Positions 20,357-35,900 are shown, numbered from the stretch's first letter. The stretch: 64,000 bases of DNA from Anaerolineae bacterium (GCA_023382715.1 JAHDWP010000018.1:1-64000); one strand, 5' to 3'. Made by a program: numbers and translations. The notes: generated by a model not told the origin, from the sequence alone.

Positions 20357-23300
20357 CATGATGGTCACGCTCTGGCGCTGGCGCTCGATGGCGTAGCGCA
20401 GGGCGAAGCGCATCAGGCGCTTGGTGGCGAAGGCGCTGATCGGCTTGACGCCCAGGCCGCTGCCCTCGAAGAACTCCGTGCCCATTTCCTGGCGCAGGAA
20501 GCGGGCCAGCTTCTCATTCTCCGGCGTCCCGGCCTGGTACTCGATCCCCGCGTAGACATCTTCCGTGTTCTCGCGGAAGATGACCATATCCACGTGCTGC
20601 GGCTCGCGCATCGGCCCCGGCACGCCCTCGTAATACTTGACCGGGCGCACGCAGGCATACAGGTCGAGCACCTGGCGCAGCGTCACGTTCAGGCTGCGAA
20701 AGCCACCGCCGACCGGCGTCGTCAGCGGCCCCTTGATCCCGACCAGGAATTCGCGCAGCGCGTCGAAAGTCTCGGCGGGCAGGTAGTCGCCGGCGTAGAG
20801 CTGGGCGGCCTTCTCGCCGGCGTAGATCTCCATCCAGGCGATCTGCCGCCTGCCGCCGTAAGCTTTCTCGACGGCGGCATCCCACACTCGCCGCGAGGCG
20901 ATCATGATATCGCGGCCAATCCCATCTCCTTCGATAAAAGCAATGATCGGGCGGTCGGGAATGCAGCCCGGCCCGGACAGGCACGCAATCTTCTCTCCCT
21001 GCGGGGGAACCACAATGTGCTGGTAGGCCATGCGCTCGGTGCTCCTCGTGGATGATAATCTCTGTCTGCGGCGCAATCACTTACGGGCAATCCGGGTACG
21101 AGCCTGGCGAAACCTGCGGATCAGAACTCAACCCGCCTATTTCCACTTGATAGTGCAGCCGACCGCATCGGTGACCGCGATCTTGGGTGCCTGGCCGGCC
21201 AGCACCGCGTCCAGCGTATCGCGCAGATACGGGAACTCGACCGAGCCGGGGTCTTCATAGCTGTCGTCAATCGCGCCCTGGTAACGGAGCACGCCCCCGG
21301 CGTCGAGCACAAAGACGTGCGGCGTGTGCGTCGCGCCGTAGGCGCGGGCGATCTCCTGCGTTTCGTCGCGCAGGTAGGGGAAGTTGAAGCCCTGCTCTGC
21401 CGCGCGCTTTTTCATGGAGTCGAAATCATCGTCTGGATAACGCCTGGCGTCGTTGGCATTGATGGCGACCAGGGCCGCCCCGCGCGAACCGTAATCGCGC
21501 TGGATGGCGATCATACGGTCTTCCCAGGCGCGCACGTAGGGGCAGTGATTGCAACTGAAGATGACGGCGACCGCCTTGTGGCCGGCCAGCAACGTCGCCA
21601 GCGAGTGCGTGGCGCCGTCCACGCCGGGCAGTGTGAAGTCGGGGGCTTTCTGTCCAATCTCAAGCATCGTCAGTTTCCTTTCTACGGCAGGTGTTCTCGC
21701 GCCTGGGCAGCGGCCAGGGCGCGGCGGATCATGCTTTCGGGCGGCAGCGGAGACGGGCGGCCATCGTCGCGATAGTACAACCGGCAGGTCAGGCGCGCTG
21801 GCAGATTCTCCGCCGCCGGGTCAATATCTTGGCCATCAATCAGAATGGTCGGCGAGCCAGGAAAACGCCAGCGCGCCGCCGCCTCGTCCGTGGCGATCTC
21901 GACGCGGCGAATCTCCGCTTCGATGGCCAGCGCGTCAAGCGCGTCTTGCAGGCGTTGCCACGCCTGGGGGTGCGAAGGGCACTCGGCCCAGTACAGGAAG
22001 TCTATCTGCATAGAGTTGCTCGCTATGGGTTTGATGCGCCTATGCCATGCCAGGGTGCAGCAGCATCGCGTCGAATATACCGTGTTCTCCCCGCCCTCAC
22101 CAGGGTCGCGTAGAACTGGGCGCGTCCGGGGCGCTGCGCTGCTGCGCCCCGACTTACCTCACCCCCGCTCGGCGCTGACGCGCCTCGCCGCCCCCTCTCC
22201 ATCTGCGTGGAGAGGGGACAAGCCGAGCGCCGCGAGGCTGGGGGTGAAGTCCCTGCCCCTACTCGGCGAGTCGCCGTCAGTCTTTGCACGCACTCGTGGA
22301 ACTCTGCCGCAGAAACGACTATACTTGGCCCGACGAGATCGCCCGCCAACTCGCGCGACTCGCAGGTGGGAAGAGCGCGACAGAGCGGGCCTTGTGGTGG
22401 AATCATTGATGATCGCGCTGACCCTCTACTACCTGGCGCTGATTGGCGGACTGGCCACGATGCTCGTCGGCGGGCTGGGCTGGATCGCCTGGGGCACCTA
22501 CTTCATCGGGATGCCGCTCGGCGCGGTCGCCTTGCGCCGGGGTCAGCGCGCCGGACGTCCCGCCCAGGACCTGGCCCTCAGCGGCCCGATTCTGGCTCGC
22601 GCCGGGCTGGGCGCGGCGGCGGCGGCGCTCATTGTGCTCGGCCTGTTCGCGCTGCTGCTCGGCGCGGGCTGGGCACAGGCCGACAGCCCGCGCGTCAGCG
22701 CGCGCACCCTTCTGGTGAGCGTGCTGGCCCCGCAACTCCTCGTCGCCCTCTGGGAGGAGCTGGCTTTTCGCGGCGCAATCCAGCGCATCGCCGCGCACCG
22801 CTATGGCGCAGCGCGCGGCCTGGCCGCCGCGTCCACCCTGTTCGGCGCGTTCCACCTGCCCAATATCCTCTATCAGGACGTGCCGCCGCGCCTGATCCCG
22901 CTCACCGTCCTGACCCTGACGCTGATGGGCCTTGTGTTCGGCTGGGCGTACCAGCGCAGCGGCGGGCTGGCCCTGCCCGTCGCCCTGCACTTCGGCTGGA
23001 ACAGCGCCTGCTTCGCCATCGAAGAAAGCGCCGCCTACCGCCTGACCGGGCCGGCAGCGCTCACCGGCACGACCGCCTGGTTCCCGGAATCGGGACTGCT
23101 CGGCGCGGCGGCATTGGCGGTGCTGGCGGGCGTTGTCTGGCGGCTGACGGAGCGGGAGAGCCTTGCGAGCGTGACACCCAGCGAGGAAGTCCATGGCTGA
23201 ACATATTTCGGCGGCGACGCTGCTGCACGCCCAACACGCGCTCGCCATCGCCCTCAGCGCAGAGACCCGCCTCGACCGCGCGCTGGCTCTGGTCGTCGAG

Positions 23301-26300
23301 GCGGCGATCAGGCTGGCCGGAATGGACTGCGGCAGCATTTACCTGATTGACCCTCGCACGGGCGCGCTGCACCTGCGCTACCACAGCGGCCTGCCGGCTG
23401 AGTTCGTCCGTGCAATGACCTACCTCCCGCCGGACAGCAGCCAGGCCCACCTGGTGCGTGCCGGGCAGCCGATTTACACCCGCTATGATGAGCTTGTTGC
23501 TCCTCTGGACGATGTACGGCGCAGCAGTGGCATCATCACGCTGGCCGTCATCCCCATCGCTCACGCCGGGGAGATCATCGGAAGCCTGAACATTGGCTCG
23601 TCCCGTCCGGAGTTGCTGTCAACCGAGATCCGCCACGCGCTGGAGACGCTCGCCGCGCAGACGGGCAGCGCCATTGCCCGCACCCGCGCTGAAGACGCGC
23701 TGCGACTCAGCGAGAGCGCCGCCCGCACGCTGCTCGAAGGAGTGTCGCGCGCCACGAGCCGGCTGCTGGCCATCCACGACCTGGACGCGGCGATCAACGA
23801 GGCGCTGGCCCTGGTGGGAGAGGTCATTGAGGCCTCGCGCGTGTTCATCTTCAGGGCACATCCGCACCCTTCATCAGGCGCGGCGGCGGCCAGCCTCACC
23901 CACGAATGGGACAGGCCGGGACTGACTCCGGGCCTGGGCCTGCCTGAATACCAGAATCTGAGCTTTCAGGCATTCGGCATCGAGGACATCCACGAGCGCC
24001 TGAGCGCCGGCCAGATCATAGACAGCCGCGATCCGACTCTGCGCACAATCCTGGCAAAGCTGTCTCTGGCGGAGCTGTTCCCGTCCTTCCTGGTGATGCC
24101 CATCTTCGCGCAGGACGAATTCTGGGGATCGATCGGTTTCGAGCACCGCGACCCCGGCTGGCGGTGGCAGGAAGAACATCGCAGCGCACTCCAAACGCTG
24201 GCCAACAGCCTGGGCGCGGCCATCGCGCGACACCAGGCTGAGGCGCGGCTGCGCCAGGAGCGTGACTTCGCCGAGCTGCTGCGCGATACGGCCCTGGCCC
24301 TCACCTCCACGCTGGAGCTGGACGACGTACTGGCCCGGCTGCTCGATCAGGTTGGGCGCATCATCCCCTATGAGGTCGCCAACGTCTTTCTGATCGAGGG
24401 GGGCGTCGCGCATCTGGTGCGCCGCCAGGCCACCGACCCGGCCCGGCGCGATGCGCCGGAAGGCGAGCGCTATATACTCCTGGCGGATTTCCCCTTGCTG
24501 CAACACGTAGTAGACCAGCAGCAGCCGTGTGTCATCGCCGATGTGCGCCGCAGCCCGGACTGGCGCACGATCTCCGGCACCGAGCACATCTGCTCATGGC
24601 TGGCCGTGCCGATCGTCAACCGGGGGCGTGTCCTGGGGCTTTTCGCGCTGGATTCGACGCAGCCCGGCTTCTACGGGCCGGAGCACGTGCGTCTGATCAG
24701 CCCCATCGCCACGCAAGCCGGGATCGCCCTGGCCAACGCCCGCCTCTTCGCCGATGTGCAAAGCCTGGAACAGATCAAGTCGCAGATGATCCGCCTGGCC
24801 TCGCACGACCTGCGCGGCCCCCTGACGCGCATCACCCTGTTGGTTGAGCGCCTGCTCGCCCGCCCTGGCACGACGACCGACCCGCGAGACGCCAGAGACC
24901 TGCTGCGCATCCGCGACGCGACTCAAAGCATGGAGCGCCTGGTTGACCAGGTTCTGTCCCTGGAGAAGATCGAGGCGCGCCGCCGCACCCTGGAGACAGT
25001 GGACTGGTGCCACCTGACGCAGCAGGCCATAGACGCGCTGCGCCCCGAACTTGAGGCGAAGACTCAGCATCTGAAGCTGGACTGTCCCGATGAGTTGCCA
25101 ACCATCCGGGGCGACCGGGTGCAGTTGTACCACGCGGCCTATAACCTGCTGCACAACGCCATCAAGTACACGCCAGTCGGGGGCAGCATCGAGGTGCGCG
25201 CGCGGCTGCAACGTTTCAGCGGGCAGCAGGCGCTGGTCTTCGAAGTCGAGGACAACGGCATCGGCATCCCTGTCGAGCAGCAGCGCGGCCTGTTCGAGCC
25301 GTTCTTCCGCGCCGCCAACGCCGGGATGGAGCAGGCATCGGGGGTCGGGCTGGGCCTGACGGTCGTCAAGGCTGCCATCGAGTATCATGGCGGGCGCGTT
25401 TACTTCGAGAGCACGCCCGACAAAGGCAGCCTGTTCGGGTTCTGGGTGCCGTGCGGGGAATGAGGCAGGGCCTGCGGATAACCTGCCGGGACTGGTTCTT
25501 CATCACCCCCCATCCCCCGACCCCTTCCCCCGCGCTGCGCGAATGGAAGAGGAGCAGCCGGATACGTGCAAAACCTGTCAGGGCGGGGCACTGCGCTGAC
25601 GCGCCGCCCCTTCCCCATTCGAATGGAGAGAGGGGGCAGGATGGGCCGGCAATTTGCTCGCAGCCCCAATGAGCCGCGCCCCGGCGAGTGTCAGCCGGCC
25701 CCCTGGGCGAGCAGCACGTCGAGCGTGTCGAAAGCGTGGCGCAGGTGGGGGATGACAATCGAGCCGCCGACGATCAGCCCCACGTTGAGGACCTCCACCA
25801 GCTCGGCCTCCGTCGCGCCAAGATTGACACACTGGATCAGGTGATAGTCCACGCAGGCATCGCAGCGCAGCACGAGCGACGCCACCAGCCCCAGCATCTC
25901 CTTCGTTTTGGCGTCCAGCGCCCCGCCCCGGTATGCGGCCTCGTCCAGGTTGAAGAAGCGCCGGATGCCCAGGTGATCCGCCGCCAGGATGCGCGCGTTC
26001 TGGCGCTGGCGCTCAGCGGTGAAGCGCTCAAGGCGCTCGCGTATCTCCTCGCTCATGGCACGTCCCCTCTTCATCCGCCGGCGACATACGGGAAGATGGC
26101 CACCTGATCGCCGGAGCGCAGCGGTGCATCCGGCTCGGCATGGGCCTGGTTGATGGCGAAATGCCACGACTCCTGGTAGCCGTTCAGCGCCGGGTGACGC
26201 GCCACCAGGTGCGCGATCAGGTCGCTGAGGCGCGCGCCGGCGGGCAGCGCCAGCTCGCACTGCGCTTCGCCCATCACGTCGCGCAGGCTGGCGAAAAAGC

Positions 26301-26890
26301 GCACCGTCACAGTCATCATGAGTCTCCTCCTGCTCGCTCGGCACGCGCCCCGCGCCGGCGGGCCGCGACCTCGGCCTTCAACTGGCCGCAGCCGGCCTGA
26401 ATGTCAATGCCGCGCCGCACGCGCACCGTGCTGCCCACGTGATAGGCGCGCAGCACGGCCTGGAACGCCTCGACACGCGCCGGGTCAGAAGGCTTCCCCG
26501 CGTACCCGCCCGTGGGATTGAGCGGGATCAGGTTGACGTGGCATTTCAGGCCGCTCAGCAGCCTGCCCAGCGTCTCGGCCTGGGTCACTGTGTCGTTTTC
26601 GCCGGCGATCAGCGCCCACTCGAAGGTGATGCGGCGGCCCACGCGCTCCACGTAATAGCGGGCAGCGTCCAGCAGAGCCGCCAGCGGCCAGCGCCGGTTG
26701 ACCGGCAGCAGCTTATTCCGCTCCTCGTCTGTCGCTGCGTGCAGGCTGATCGCCAGCCCCACCTGCAAGCCCTCGTCGGCGAAGCGGCGAAGCTGGGGCA
26801 CCAGACCAACCGTGCTCAGGGTGATGTGGCGCTGGCCGATGGCCAGCCCGCGCTCGTCATTGAGGCGGCGGATGGCAGCCAGCGAAGCCT

Positions 26891-26921
<31 letters not shown>

Positions 26922-29900
26922 CAGCACAACGTTGCTCAGCCGCTCGCCTTCCGCCTCCAGCAGGCGCGCGAACTGCACCGCCTGGATGACGATCTCCCCG
27001 GCGGTCAGGTGCCGGGCGAAGCCCATCTGCCCGGTCGCGCAGAAGACGCAGCCCATCGCGCAGCCCGCCTGCGTGCTGATGCAAGCCGTGCGCCGCTCGT
27101 CGTCATAGGCCATCAGCACGCTCTCGATCATCTGCCCGTCCGGCAGCCGCCACAAACGCTTGACCGTCTGCCCGTCGCTGGAGCGCTGCTCAGCTTCCAG
27201 CGCCAGGCCGTGCAGCCGAAATTCAGCGGCCAGCCGCTCGCGCAGCGCCTGGGGCAGGTTCAGCATGACGGCGAAGTCGTCCACCTTGTGCTGGTACAGC
27301 CACTCCCAGGCCTGGCGGGCGCGATAGGCCGGCTCGCCCCAGCCACGCAGCGTCGCGGTCAGCTCGTCCAGGCTCAGATCGTAGATCAGGGGTTGGGTCA
27401 CAGTGCTCTCAGTTCTCCCCGGCTCAGGTGCGCCGCCGACCGGCCAAGAGAGTCGCGGCCAGCAGCAAAACCAGCACGGCGATAGCGACAACAATACCCA
27501 CCACTACCGGGTCAAGACCCTTGCTGCCCTCCTCACCCGCCGGCTGGCGTGGGGCAGCCGGGGGCAGGCTGCCTGGCGGGAGGGGCGTGTTGGTCGGCGC
27601 AAGGCGGGCCGTCGGCGAAATCTGCAGGACGACGACCGTCTGCGGCACCACGCCAGGCACGCGCTCCGTCGGCGTGAGGGTCGGCGTGCGCGTCACGGTC
27701 GGCGTGCGCGTCGGGGGGACGGGCGAGGCGGTCGGCGTCGCCGTAGGGACGGGCATCTGCGGCATGTAAGGCGTCCACCCGGCGACGCGCAGCGCATCTT
27801 CCGTGAACAACCAGCGCTGCCAGCGATCGAACAACGCCTGCTGATCGCCGCCCGTCAGCGCGCTGAGAGCGCCCGCGAACCCGGCAGGCTGCTCGCCGGC
27901 GGCGCGGGCCAGGTCGAAGGGAGCATCCGCCCCGTAGCGGTCGGCGAGCATCAGCACCAGCGTGTAACCCTGCGCTGTCCACAAGGCGCGGCTGGCATAA
28001 GTCGCCGACTCTGGCAGCGAAGCCTGCAATGCATCGAGCGGGAAGAGTCCCCCAGTGCGCGCGGCGCTGCGCGCCAGCTCCAGCGCAGCGGTGCCGGGAC
28101 GCAGCCGGTAGAGCGCGGCCAGCCCGCTCTCGAACCAGGTTGGCACGCCCGCCCCCGCCCACAGATCGCCGTAGGTCTGGCCGACCATCGCCGCGATCAG
28201 CGTATCCTCAAGCTCGGCCAGGCCGAAAGTGGGCCGCTGCACGAAGGTGATGCCGGAACGGGCGTACACCCGCTCGTACAGATCAGCCGAGCACGGATAC
28301 TCCACCAGGTCGTCGCGCGCCTGCACCACCTCGCGCATTTCGCCGGTCACCTCGTCGCGCACGGATTCGCACAGGCGCGCGTCCGGGTCGTAGATGGCGA
28401 ACTCGAAGGCCGGGGGGCCGTCCGTCTGGCGATCCAGCAGCCCATAGGCTGCCATGACCTCGCCCCACACGATCTGCCCGGCCAGGCTGGGATTGAGCCA
28501 GCGCAGCAGCACCGGCGGACGCCCTGCCACCTGCCAGAAGCCTGCCCGCCTGTCCACGGCCAGAAAGAAGCCCTCGGCTTCCGCGAGCGGCTGGCCGCGC
28601 ACCGCGACTTCCCAGCGATAGTCCACTGCCTCAAACAGCGCAGGAGTCAGCTCGCCGTCGAGATACCACTCGAAGACGAACTGGTTGGCCACGCCGCCGC
28701 TGTGTTCCGGCACCAGGGCTGCTTCAGGGTCAATGGCGAAGGTGTGATCCAGGCCGCTTTCCTGGCTGACGACGAGGGAGATCGACTCAATGTCGTCCAG
28801 CACGGAGTTCACGCCCACCATGCAGCGAATCACCGCCGGGAAGATAACCTCGGCCTGGTGCCCGAAGATGATCGGGTATTCTTCGTCCCCTTCGCCTTCG
28901 CCGTCCTGGGCAGATGCCGGGCCGCGCACGCCCCACGCTGCCAGCAAGCCGAGCGCCAGCGCCGCGATCAGCGCCCAGCGCGCCCTGCGACTACCCTGCT
29001 GCCTGCTCATAGGCCCCTCCCCTCACCGACCGCCGGACACTCCAATCCTAGCATCAGTCCGCCAAGAGTGCAGCAGAGCAGCGCATCGGGCAACGCCCAG
29101 AAGACGGCAAGCGGCGAGTCCCCTGGCTGCTGCTCTCACCAACCACCAGCCGTCACTTCCCGACCACGTGGGGTGTGGGCGATGGCAGGAAGAAGAAGGC
29201 CGGCGTTGGGACCAGCGTAGGGGCGATGGGCGATGCGCCCAGCCAGACTCGCCAGCGGCGCTCAACCTCGGCGGTAGTCAGCCCGGTGACCTGCTCGATA
29301 GCGTCGTTGCGCCCGACGCCCTCTTTGATCAGCGTGATGAGCTGGCGATGCCCTTCCAGGCCATAATTATCCGTCAGCCAGACCCAGAACGTATAGCCGA
29401 TGTCGTAACCCCGGCGCGCGTCGCGACCGCTCACGCCCGGCCCTGTGCCGTCGAGCAGGGCGGGCAGTTGCCCCGCCGCCGCCAGCACCCGCACCGCTGC
29501 TTCGTAGTCGTAATACTGCTGTAGCTCGAAGAAGGTGGCGTTGCCCTCGATAAACCAGGTGCCCGCCGGCATGAAGGTGAAGGCGTCCTGGTACAGGTGC
29601 GCGATCTCGTGGAGGACCGTGCCATAGGCGATGTCACCCACGCCCGCCCCCGTCACGCGCTGGACGGTGCCGCCCCACTCGCTGCGCGTCAGCCCGGCGA
29701 TGCTGGCGCTCATCTGGCCGATCTGCCATTCCCGCCAGGCGTCCAGGTCGCCGAAGAGGATGGCGCGCGGACGATAGGGGAGCAGATCGCCCCAGGCGGC
29801 GCGATACGTCTCACGCTGTTCGGCCATCGCCTTCAGCGTCAGGTCGTTGACCTCTGCGGGAAGCCCCTGGCTGAACACGATGATGTCTTCGCTCTCGCTG

Positions 29901-32900
29901 CGCAGCCATTGGCGGCTGGTGTCGGCATACTCGGCATAGCGCGGCTCGGTCTCCAGCGAGTTGCCCGCCGCATCGCCCACCGCCCAGGTGTAGGTCAGCC
30001 CCAACCAGGGCGGCGTCGAATCGCCGGGGCCGGGCTGCCACTCAGCCACCAGGTGGCCAGTGTGCGGGTCAATCTCGAAGGGCGCGCTGCGCTGCATGCC
30101 CGGCGCGAGCGACCAGGTGACGCGCCCGCGCACAATCGGCCCGGCACTGCTGCTGATCTCTGCCGTGAACACAAACCCATCCGGGTAGCGGCTCTCAAAA
30201 GTCAGCTCGCCGACCGTCCATTCGCCGGATGAGCCAGCCGGAACCGGAGTCACAATCAACGGGCCGGCCCCAGGCTCTGCTGCGCGCGCTGCTGACGCTG
30301 CGCTCACCGCAAGAGCCAGGGCTGCCAGCGCGAATGCGGCCAATATGCCCACCGCGCCACTTATGGCCAGCGCCCATCTGAACGTCCTGTGCTCCATCTT
30401 GCCACCTCCCTGTCCCATTATCACTCGCCCGCTTCGGCCCGGCTGCCTCAGCGGAGCACTGCTTTCCACGCAGCGCCTAGCGTCGCCAGCGACTCGAAGA
30501 CCGCATCAGCGTGGCCATCGGCAGCAGCCTGCTCTGCTGTAGCCACGCCGGTCAGCACCAGGGCCGCCCGCCAGCCGGCGCGCTGCGCGCCCACGATGTC
30601 CGTCTCGATGCGATCACCGACCATCAGCGTGCGCTCCGGCGCTGTCCCCAGGCGCTCCAGCGCCACGTCGAACATGACGCGCTCCGGCTTGCCGATGACC
30701 ACCGGCGCGACATCGGTCGCCGTCTCCAGGAGCGCCAGCAGCGCCCCGTTGCCGGGGATCAGCCCCTCCGGCGTGGGGAAGGTGCGATCGCCATTGGTGC
30801 CGATGAAGTCTGCCCCGGCGCGGATGCGCAGCGTCGCCAACCTGAAATTGTCGAACGTCGCGGCAGTATCCAACCCCACGACCACGACCTGCGCATTCGG
30901 CGGGTCTTCGCGGAAGCCGCGCCCGGCCAGGGCACTGCGAATACCGTTGTCGCCGATGATGTAGAGCGGTGTGCTGGCGGGGTAATGACGGCTCATGTAG
31001 TCCGCCGTCGCCACCGCCGAAGTGACGACCTGCTCCGGGCGGGCTGGAATGTCCAGGGCGCGCAGGCGCTCGACATAGGCCGCCACGCTGGTCGTGCTGT
31101 TATTGGTGACGAAAGCAAAAGCGATGCTGCGCTGCCGCAAGAACTCGAAAAAGTCCGCAATACCCGGCAGAACCAGCGACGAGCGCCACAGCACGCCGTC
31201 CATGTCCAGAGCAACCGCGTCAATAGACGCCAGATCGAGAGTCATCAAGCCGCCGCTTCCTGGTGCACCGCGCCAAGCCAACCGCGCATAGTATAGCAGC
31301 ATCCGCGCCTCACCTGCACCCGCCGAGCGCGGCCCGGGTGCGCGCAAAACCTGTCAGGCAGTAGGGGCGCTGCTCTGCTGCGCCCTGGCTGACCTCACCC
31401 CCGCCCGGCAAGTCGCTGTCAGCCTTCGCACGTACCCCGCTCTTTGTTGCCACTGGCGCGGCAGCCTATCCAGTGCTATCATGGGAGCAGAATACCAATC
31501 GTATACCTGGAAACACTCTTATCCAGAGCGGCAGAGGGACCGGCCCCATGAAGCCGCGGCAACCTCTTCGGCTGGCTCAGGCAAGTTGCCCACCGAAGAA
31601 CGGTGCCAATTCCGTCAGGTTTTCTGGAAGATGAGAGCGTTGTCTGGTGACCTCATGCGCCTGATCATTGAGGCCTCCTGAGCGTGATGACGCCCCCTGA
31701 CAGAGTGTGACAGGGGGCGTCTTTCGTTCCTGCCGGGCCAGGTACTAACCGTAAAGGAGTCACCGTGAACAATAATAGCGGCACCACCTTCATGTCGTCT
31801 CCTCAGTTGTTCTACACGTCGGAATCGGTCACCGAAGGGCACCCGGACAAGATTTGTGACCAGATCTCCGATGCCGTGCTCGACGCGATTCTGGCCGGCG
31901 ATCCCCAGGCGCGCGTGGCCTGCGAAACCGCCGTCACCACCGGGCTGGTCGTGGTGATGGGCGAGATCACTACGTCCGTTTATGTGGACATCGGCACCAT
32001 CGCCCGCGATGTCGTGCGCGAGATCGGCTACACGCGCGGCAAGTTCGGCTTCGACGCGGACACCTGTGGGGTGATCGTGTCCATCAAAGAGCAGTCTGGC
32101 GATATTGCTCAGGGCGTGGACAGCGCGCTGGAACGGCGGACGGGCGAGCTGAACGAAGAGCAGCTCAACGCGCTGGGCGCGGGCGACCAGGGGATGATGA
32201 TCGGCTTCGCCTGCGACGAGACGCCAGAACTGATGCCGCTCTCCATCGTGCTCGCCCACAAGCTGACCCGGCGGCTGGCCGAAGTCCGGCGCAACGGCGT
32301 GATGCCGTACCTGCGCCCGGACGGCAAGAGCCAGGTCACGGTCGAATACTCCTATGGCAAGCCCAAGCGCGTGGACACCGTGCTCGTCTCGACGCAGCAC
32401 GCGCCCGAAGCGACCAGCGAACAGATCCGCGAGGATGTGCTGGAGCACGTCGTCCGCGCAGTCGTCCCGGCCCACCTGCTGGACGAAAAAACCCGCTATT
32501 TCGTCAACCCCACCGGGCGCTTTGTCGTGGGCGGACCGCTCGGCGACGCCGGCTTGACCGGGCGCAAGATCATTGTGGACACTTACGGCGGCATCGCCCG
32601 GCACGGCGGCGGGGCGTTCTCCGGCAAGGACGCGACCAAAGTGGATCGTTCCGGTGCGTACATGGCCCGCTACATCGCCAAGAACATCGTCGCGGCGGGC
32701 CTGGCCGCGCGCTTCGAACTACAGGTCTCCTACGCCATCGGCGTGGCGCATCCGCTATCCATCGCCATTGAGACCTTCGGCACCGGCACCATCCCCGACG
32801 AGCAGATCATCGCCCTGATCAACAAGCACTTCGATATGCGCCCGGCGGCGATCATCCGCGACCTTGACCTGCGCAAGCCGCAGTATCGCCAGGTGGCCGC

Positions 32901-35900
32901 CTACGGGCACTTTGGCCGCGACGATCTCGACGTGGCCTGGGAGCGAACCGACAAAGCCGCGCTGCTGCGCCAGGAGGCGGGCCTGCCGCTCGCCGCGCAG
33001 CCAGCGCGCTGATCAAGAGGCGGCACCTTGACCCCACCCTGTGGCCCCTCTCCTTGCGGGGAGGGGCCGGGGGATAGGGGTTAGGGCATAACACACTCTA
33101 GGGCAATACATCAGCGCAGAGGCGCGGCGAGCGCGCAGAAAAGCAGGGGGAGCGCTGTGGTTCTTCTCTGCGCCCTCTGCACCTCTGCGGTCCAGGCACC
33201 TTCGTCCCCGCCGCGAAACACTCCCTTGCCGGGCCGCGTTGACCGCCTCTCGCCGCCGGTGTTATGATGGGCGCGTGATGGCAGGACTGGCGCATCAGCC
33301 CAAGACCCGGCGCTCCCTGAAGGAAGGCCCCTGTGAACGACACGCCCCCCGTCTGCGATTACGAAGGATCGGGCTATCGCACCGACTTCTGGGAGGGTCG
33401 CGGGCGCGAATACGAAGACCTGAGCGAACGCTCGGCGCTGCGCCGGCTGCTGCCAGCGGGTGGACGGCGCTGCGCTCACCTCGGCGCGGGGTTCGGGCGC
33501 ATGACCGGCGAATTGAGCGCGTTCGACCAGGTGATCGTCCTCGACTACTCGCGCACCATGCTGCGCGAAGCTCAGGCCCATCTGGGAAGCGGGGGGCGCT
33601 ACGTATACGTCGCCGCCGACATCTACCGCCTGCCGCTGGCTGAAGGAAGCTGCGACGCGGCGGTGATGGAGCGCGTCATCCACCACATGGCCGACGTGCC
33701 CGCCGCGCTGCGCCAGGTGCGGGCGATTCTGGCCCCCGGCGCGTCCTTCATCCTCGAATATGCGAACAAGCGCAACCTCAAAGCCATCCTGCGCTACGCG
33801 CTGCGCCGCCAGACCTGGAACCCGTTCGACCAGGAGCCGGTCGAGTTCGTCGCGCTCAACTTCGACTTTCACCCGGCGTATATGGCGCGCTGCCTGGCTG
33901 AAGCGGGCTTCTGCACCGGGCGGCGGCTGGCGCTGTCGTACTTCCGGTTGGGCCTGCTCAAGGAGCGCCTTCCACTGCGGCTGCTGGTGATGCTCGACCG
34001 GCTGCTGCAACCCACCGGCCAGCTCGCGCCGTTCTCGCCGAGCGTCTTCACGCGCAATGTGGCGGTGGGCGCTCATCCGCCGGCGGCGCTCGACGGCCCG
34101 CTGTTCAAGTGTGTACACTGCGGCGCGCCCCTGCGCGATGAGGGGGAGGCGGTCATTTGCCCGCGCGGTCACGGGCGCTGGGCGCTGCGCGACGGTATCT
34201 ACGACTTCAAAGAGCCGCTGAGCGGGTGATGGGGCGAAGTTTCGCCACAGCGCCCCATGCGCTACAATCGCCACTGGTTTATTTTCCCCAATTATTGCGG
34301 GCACTGTGACAGGTCAGCTTGACAAGGCAGGAGCACATGGCAGAGCAGAAACGCGCGCCGCGCGGCCTCTACTTCGAAGACTTCAGCGAGGGGATGAGCC
34401 TGGAGACAAATGGCCGGACGATTGCCGAAAGCGACATCACCGGCTTCGCGGGCCTTTCCGGTGACTTCAACCCGATGCACACCGACGAAACCTACGCCCA
34501 GGGCACGCAGTTCGGCAGGCGCGTCGCGCACGGGCTGCTGGGGCTGTCCATCGCCAGCGGTCTGGCCTACCAGATGGGCTTCCTGGACGGCACCGTGATC
34601 GCTTTCACCAGCCTGGAATGGAAGTTCCGCGCGCCGGTGTTCATCGGCGACACGCTGCGCGCCCAGGTGAAGGTGACCGGTCGGCGCGAGATGAAGCAGG
34701 CCGGCGGCGGCTTCGTGACCTTCGACGTGAAGATCGTCAACCAGGATGGCGCCGTCACTCAGAAGGGCGAGTGGACGGTGCTGGTCGCCAGCCGGCCCCA
34801 GCCCGTCACAAGCTGAGAGGCCGTTCGAGGGGTCTCTGAACCGCAGAGGCGCAGGGAGCGCAGAGAAAAGCGAGGGGGGCTTAAGGTTCTGCTCTGTGCC
34901 TCGGCAGTGATCCTGTGGCAGCTCGCCGAATGTACATTGCCCGGCGATGGTGGTAAGATCGAGAGGAGCGGGGCAAGCGCGGTCGTCACAGCAGGCCTTG
35001 CACGACTGACGAGCGACGGGCCTGTTCTTGCTGACCGCTGACGCCTGTTGGCTATTTTCGAGGGAGCGGGATTGTGGATCACCCTGAAGACAGGCCGGTA
35101 GTGCCGCCAGAAGACGCAGCCAGGCCCGACCCGACGCCGCCCGGCACGGCACCTGCTTCCGGCCAGGAAAAAGGCGCGCAGCCCGGCGACCTGTGGCACG
35201 AGCCGCCGGTCGAGGAGGGATCGTCGCGCCCGGTCGTGGTCGAAACCTGGTTCACGCCCCAGCCCCCTCTCAAACCGGAGCCGGAACGGGCGACACCCCC
35301 GGCGACGAGCGAGACAGCAGCTCCGCAAGAGGAAGTCTCGCCACGCGAGCGCGGCGACTGGTTCACGCCGCTTGAGGCAAAAGTTGACGCGCTGCTGGAC
35401 GGGGCCGACAAGACCATCCCGGAGATTCACGCCTCTGACGAAGCTCAGCCGGAAGAGGCGGGCGCAGAGGCGGTCCCAGGGCCGGCTGACGCGGGCGCGG
35501 CAGGCGATGCGACCGCCGCCGCCAGCAGCGCGCCGCTGCCCGAAGACACGCCGCTGCCCACGGACACCCCCAGCGAGTCGCCTGTCGAAGAGCAAAAAGC
35601 GCCCGCCCCAGACCCGTCACGTTTCGAGCAGGTCGAGCAGCAGGTCAGGGCGCTGCGCGAGCGTTACCAGGCCGGAGAGATCACCCGCGAAGCGTTGCAG
35701 GACGAGCTGCGCGGGCTGATGATCCTCGGCGAAGACGGGCAATGGTGGATGCTCGGCCTGGAATCCGATCGCTGGTACCACTACGACGGGCAGGCATGGG
35801 TCCCGGCCAACCCGCCCGGCTACGAGCAGCGCGTGCGCGGCAGCGCCGTGCGCACGGAAACGGGCATGCAACAAGTCGTCGTCGAGTCCGCCGCCGGGCT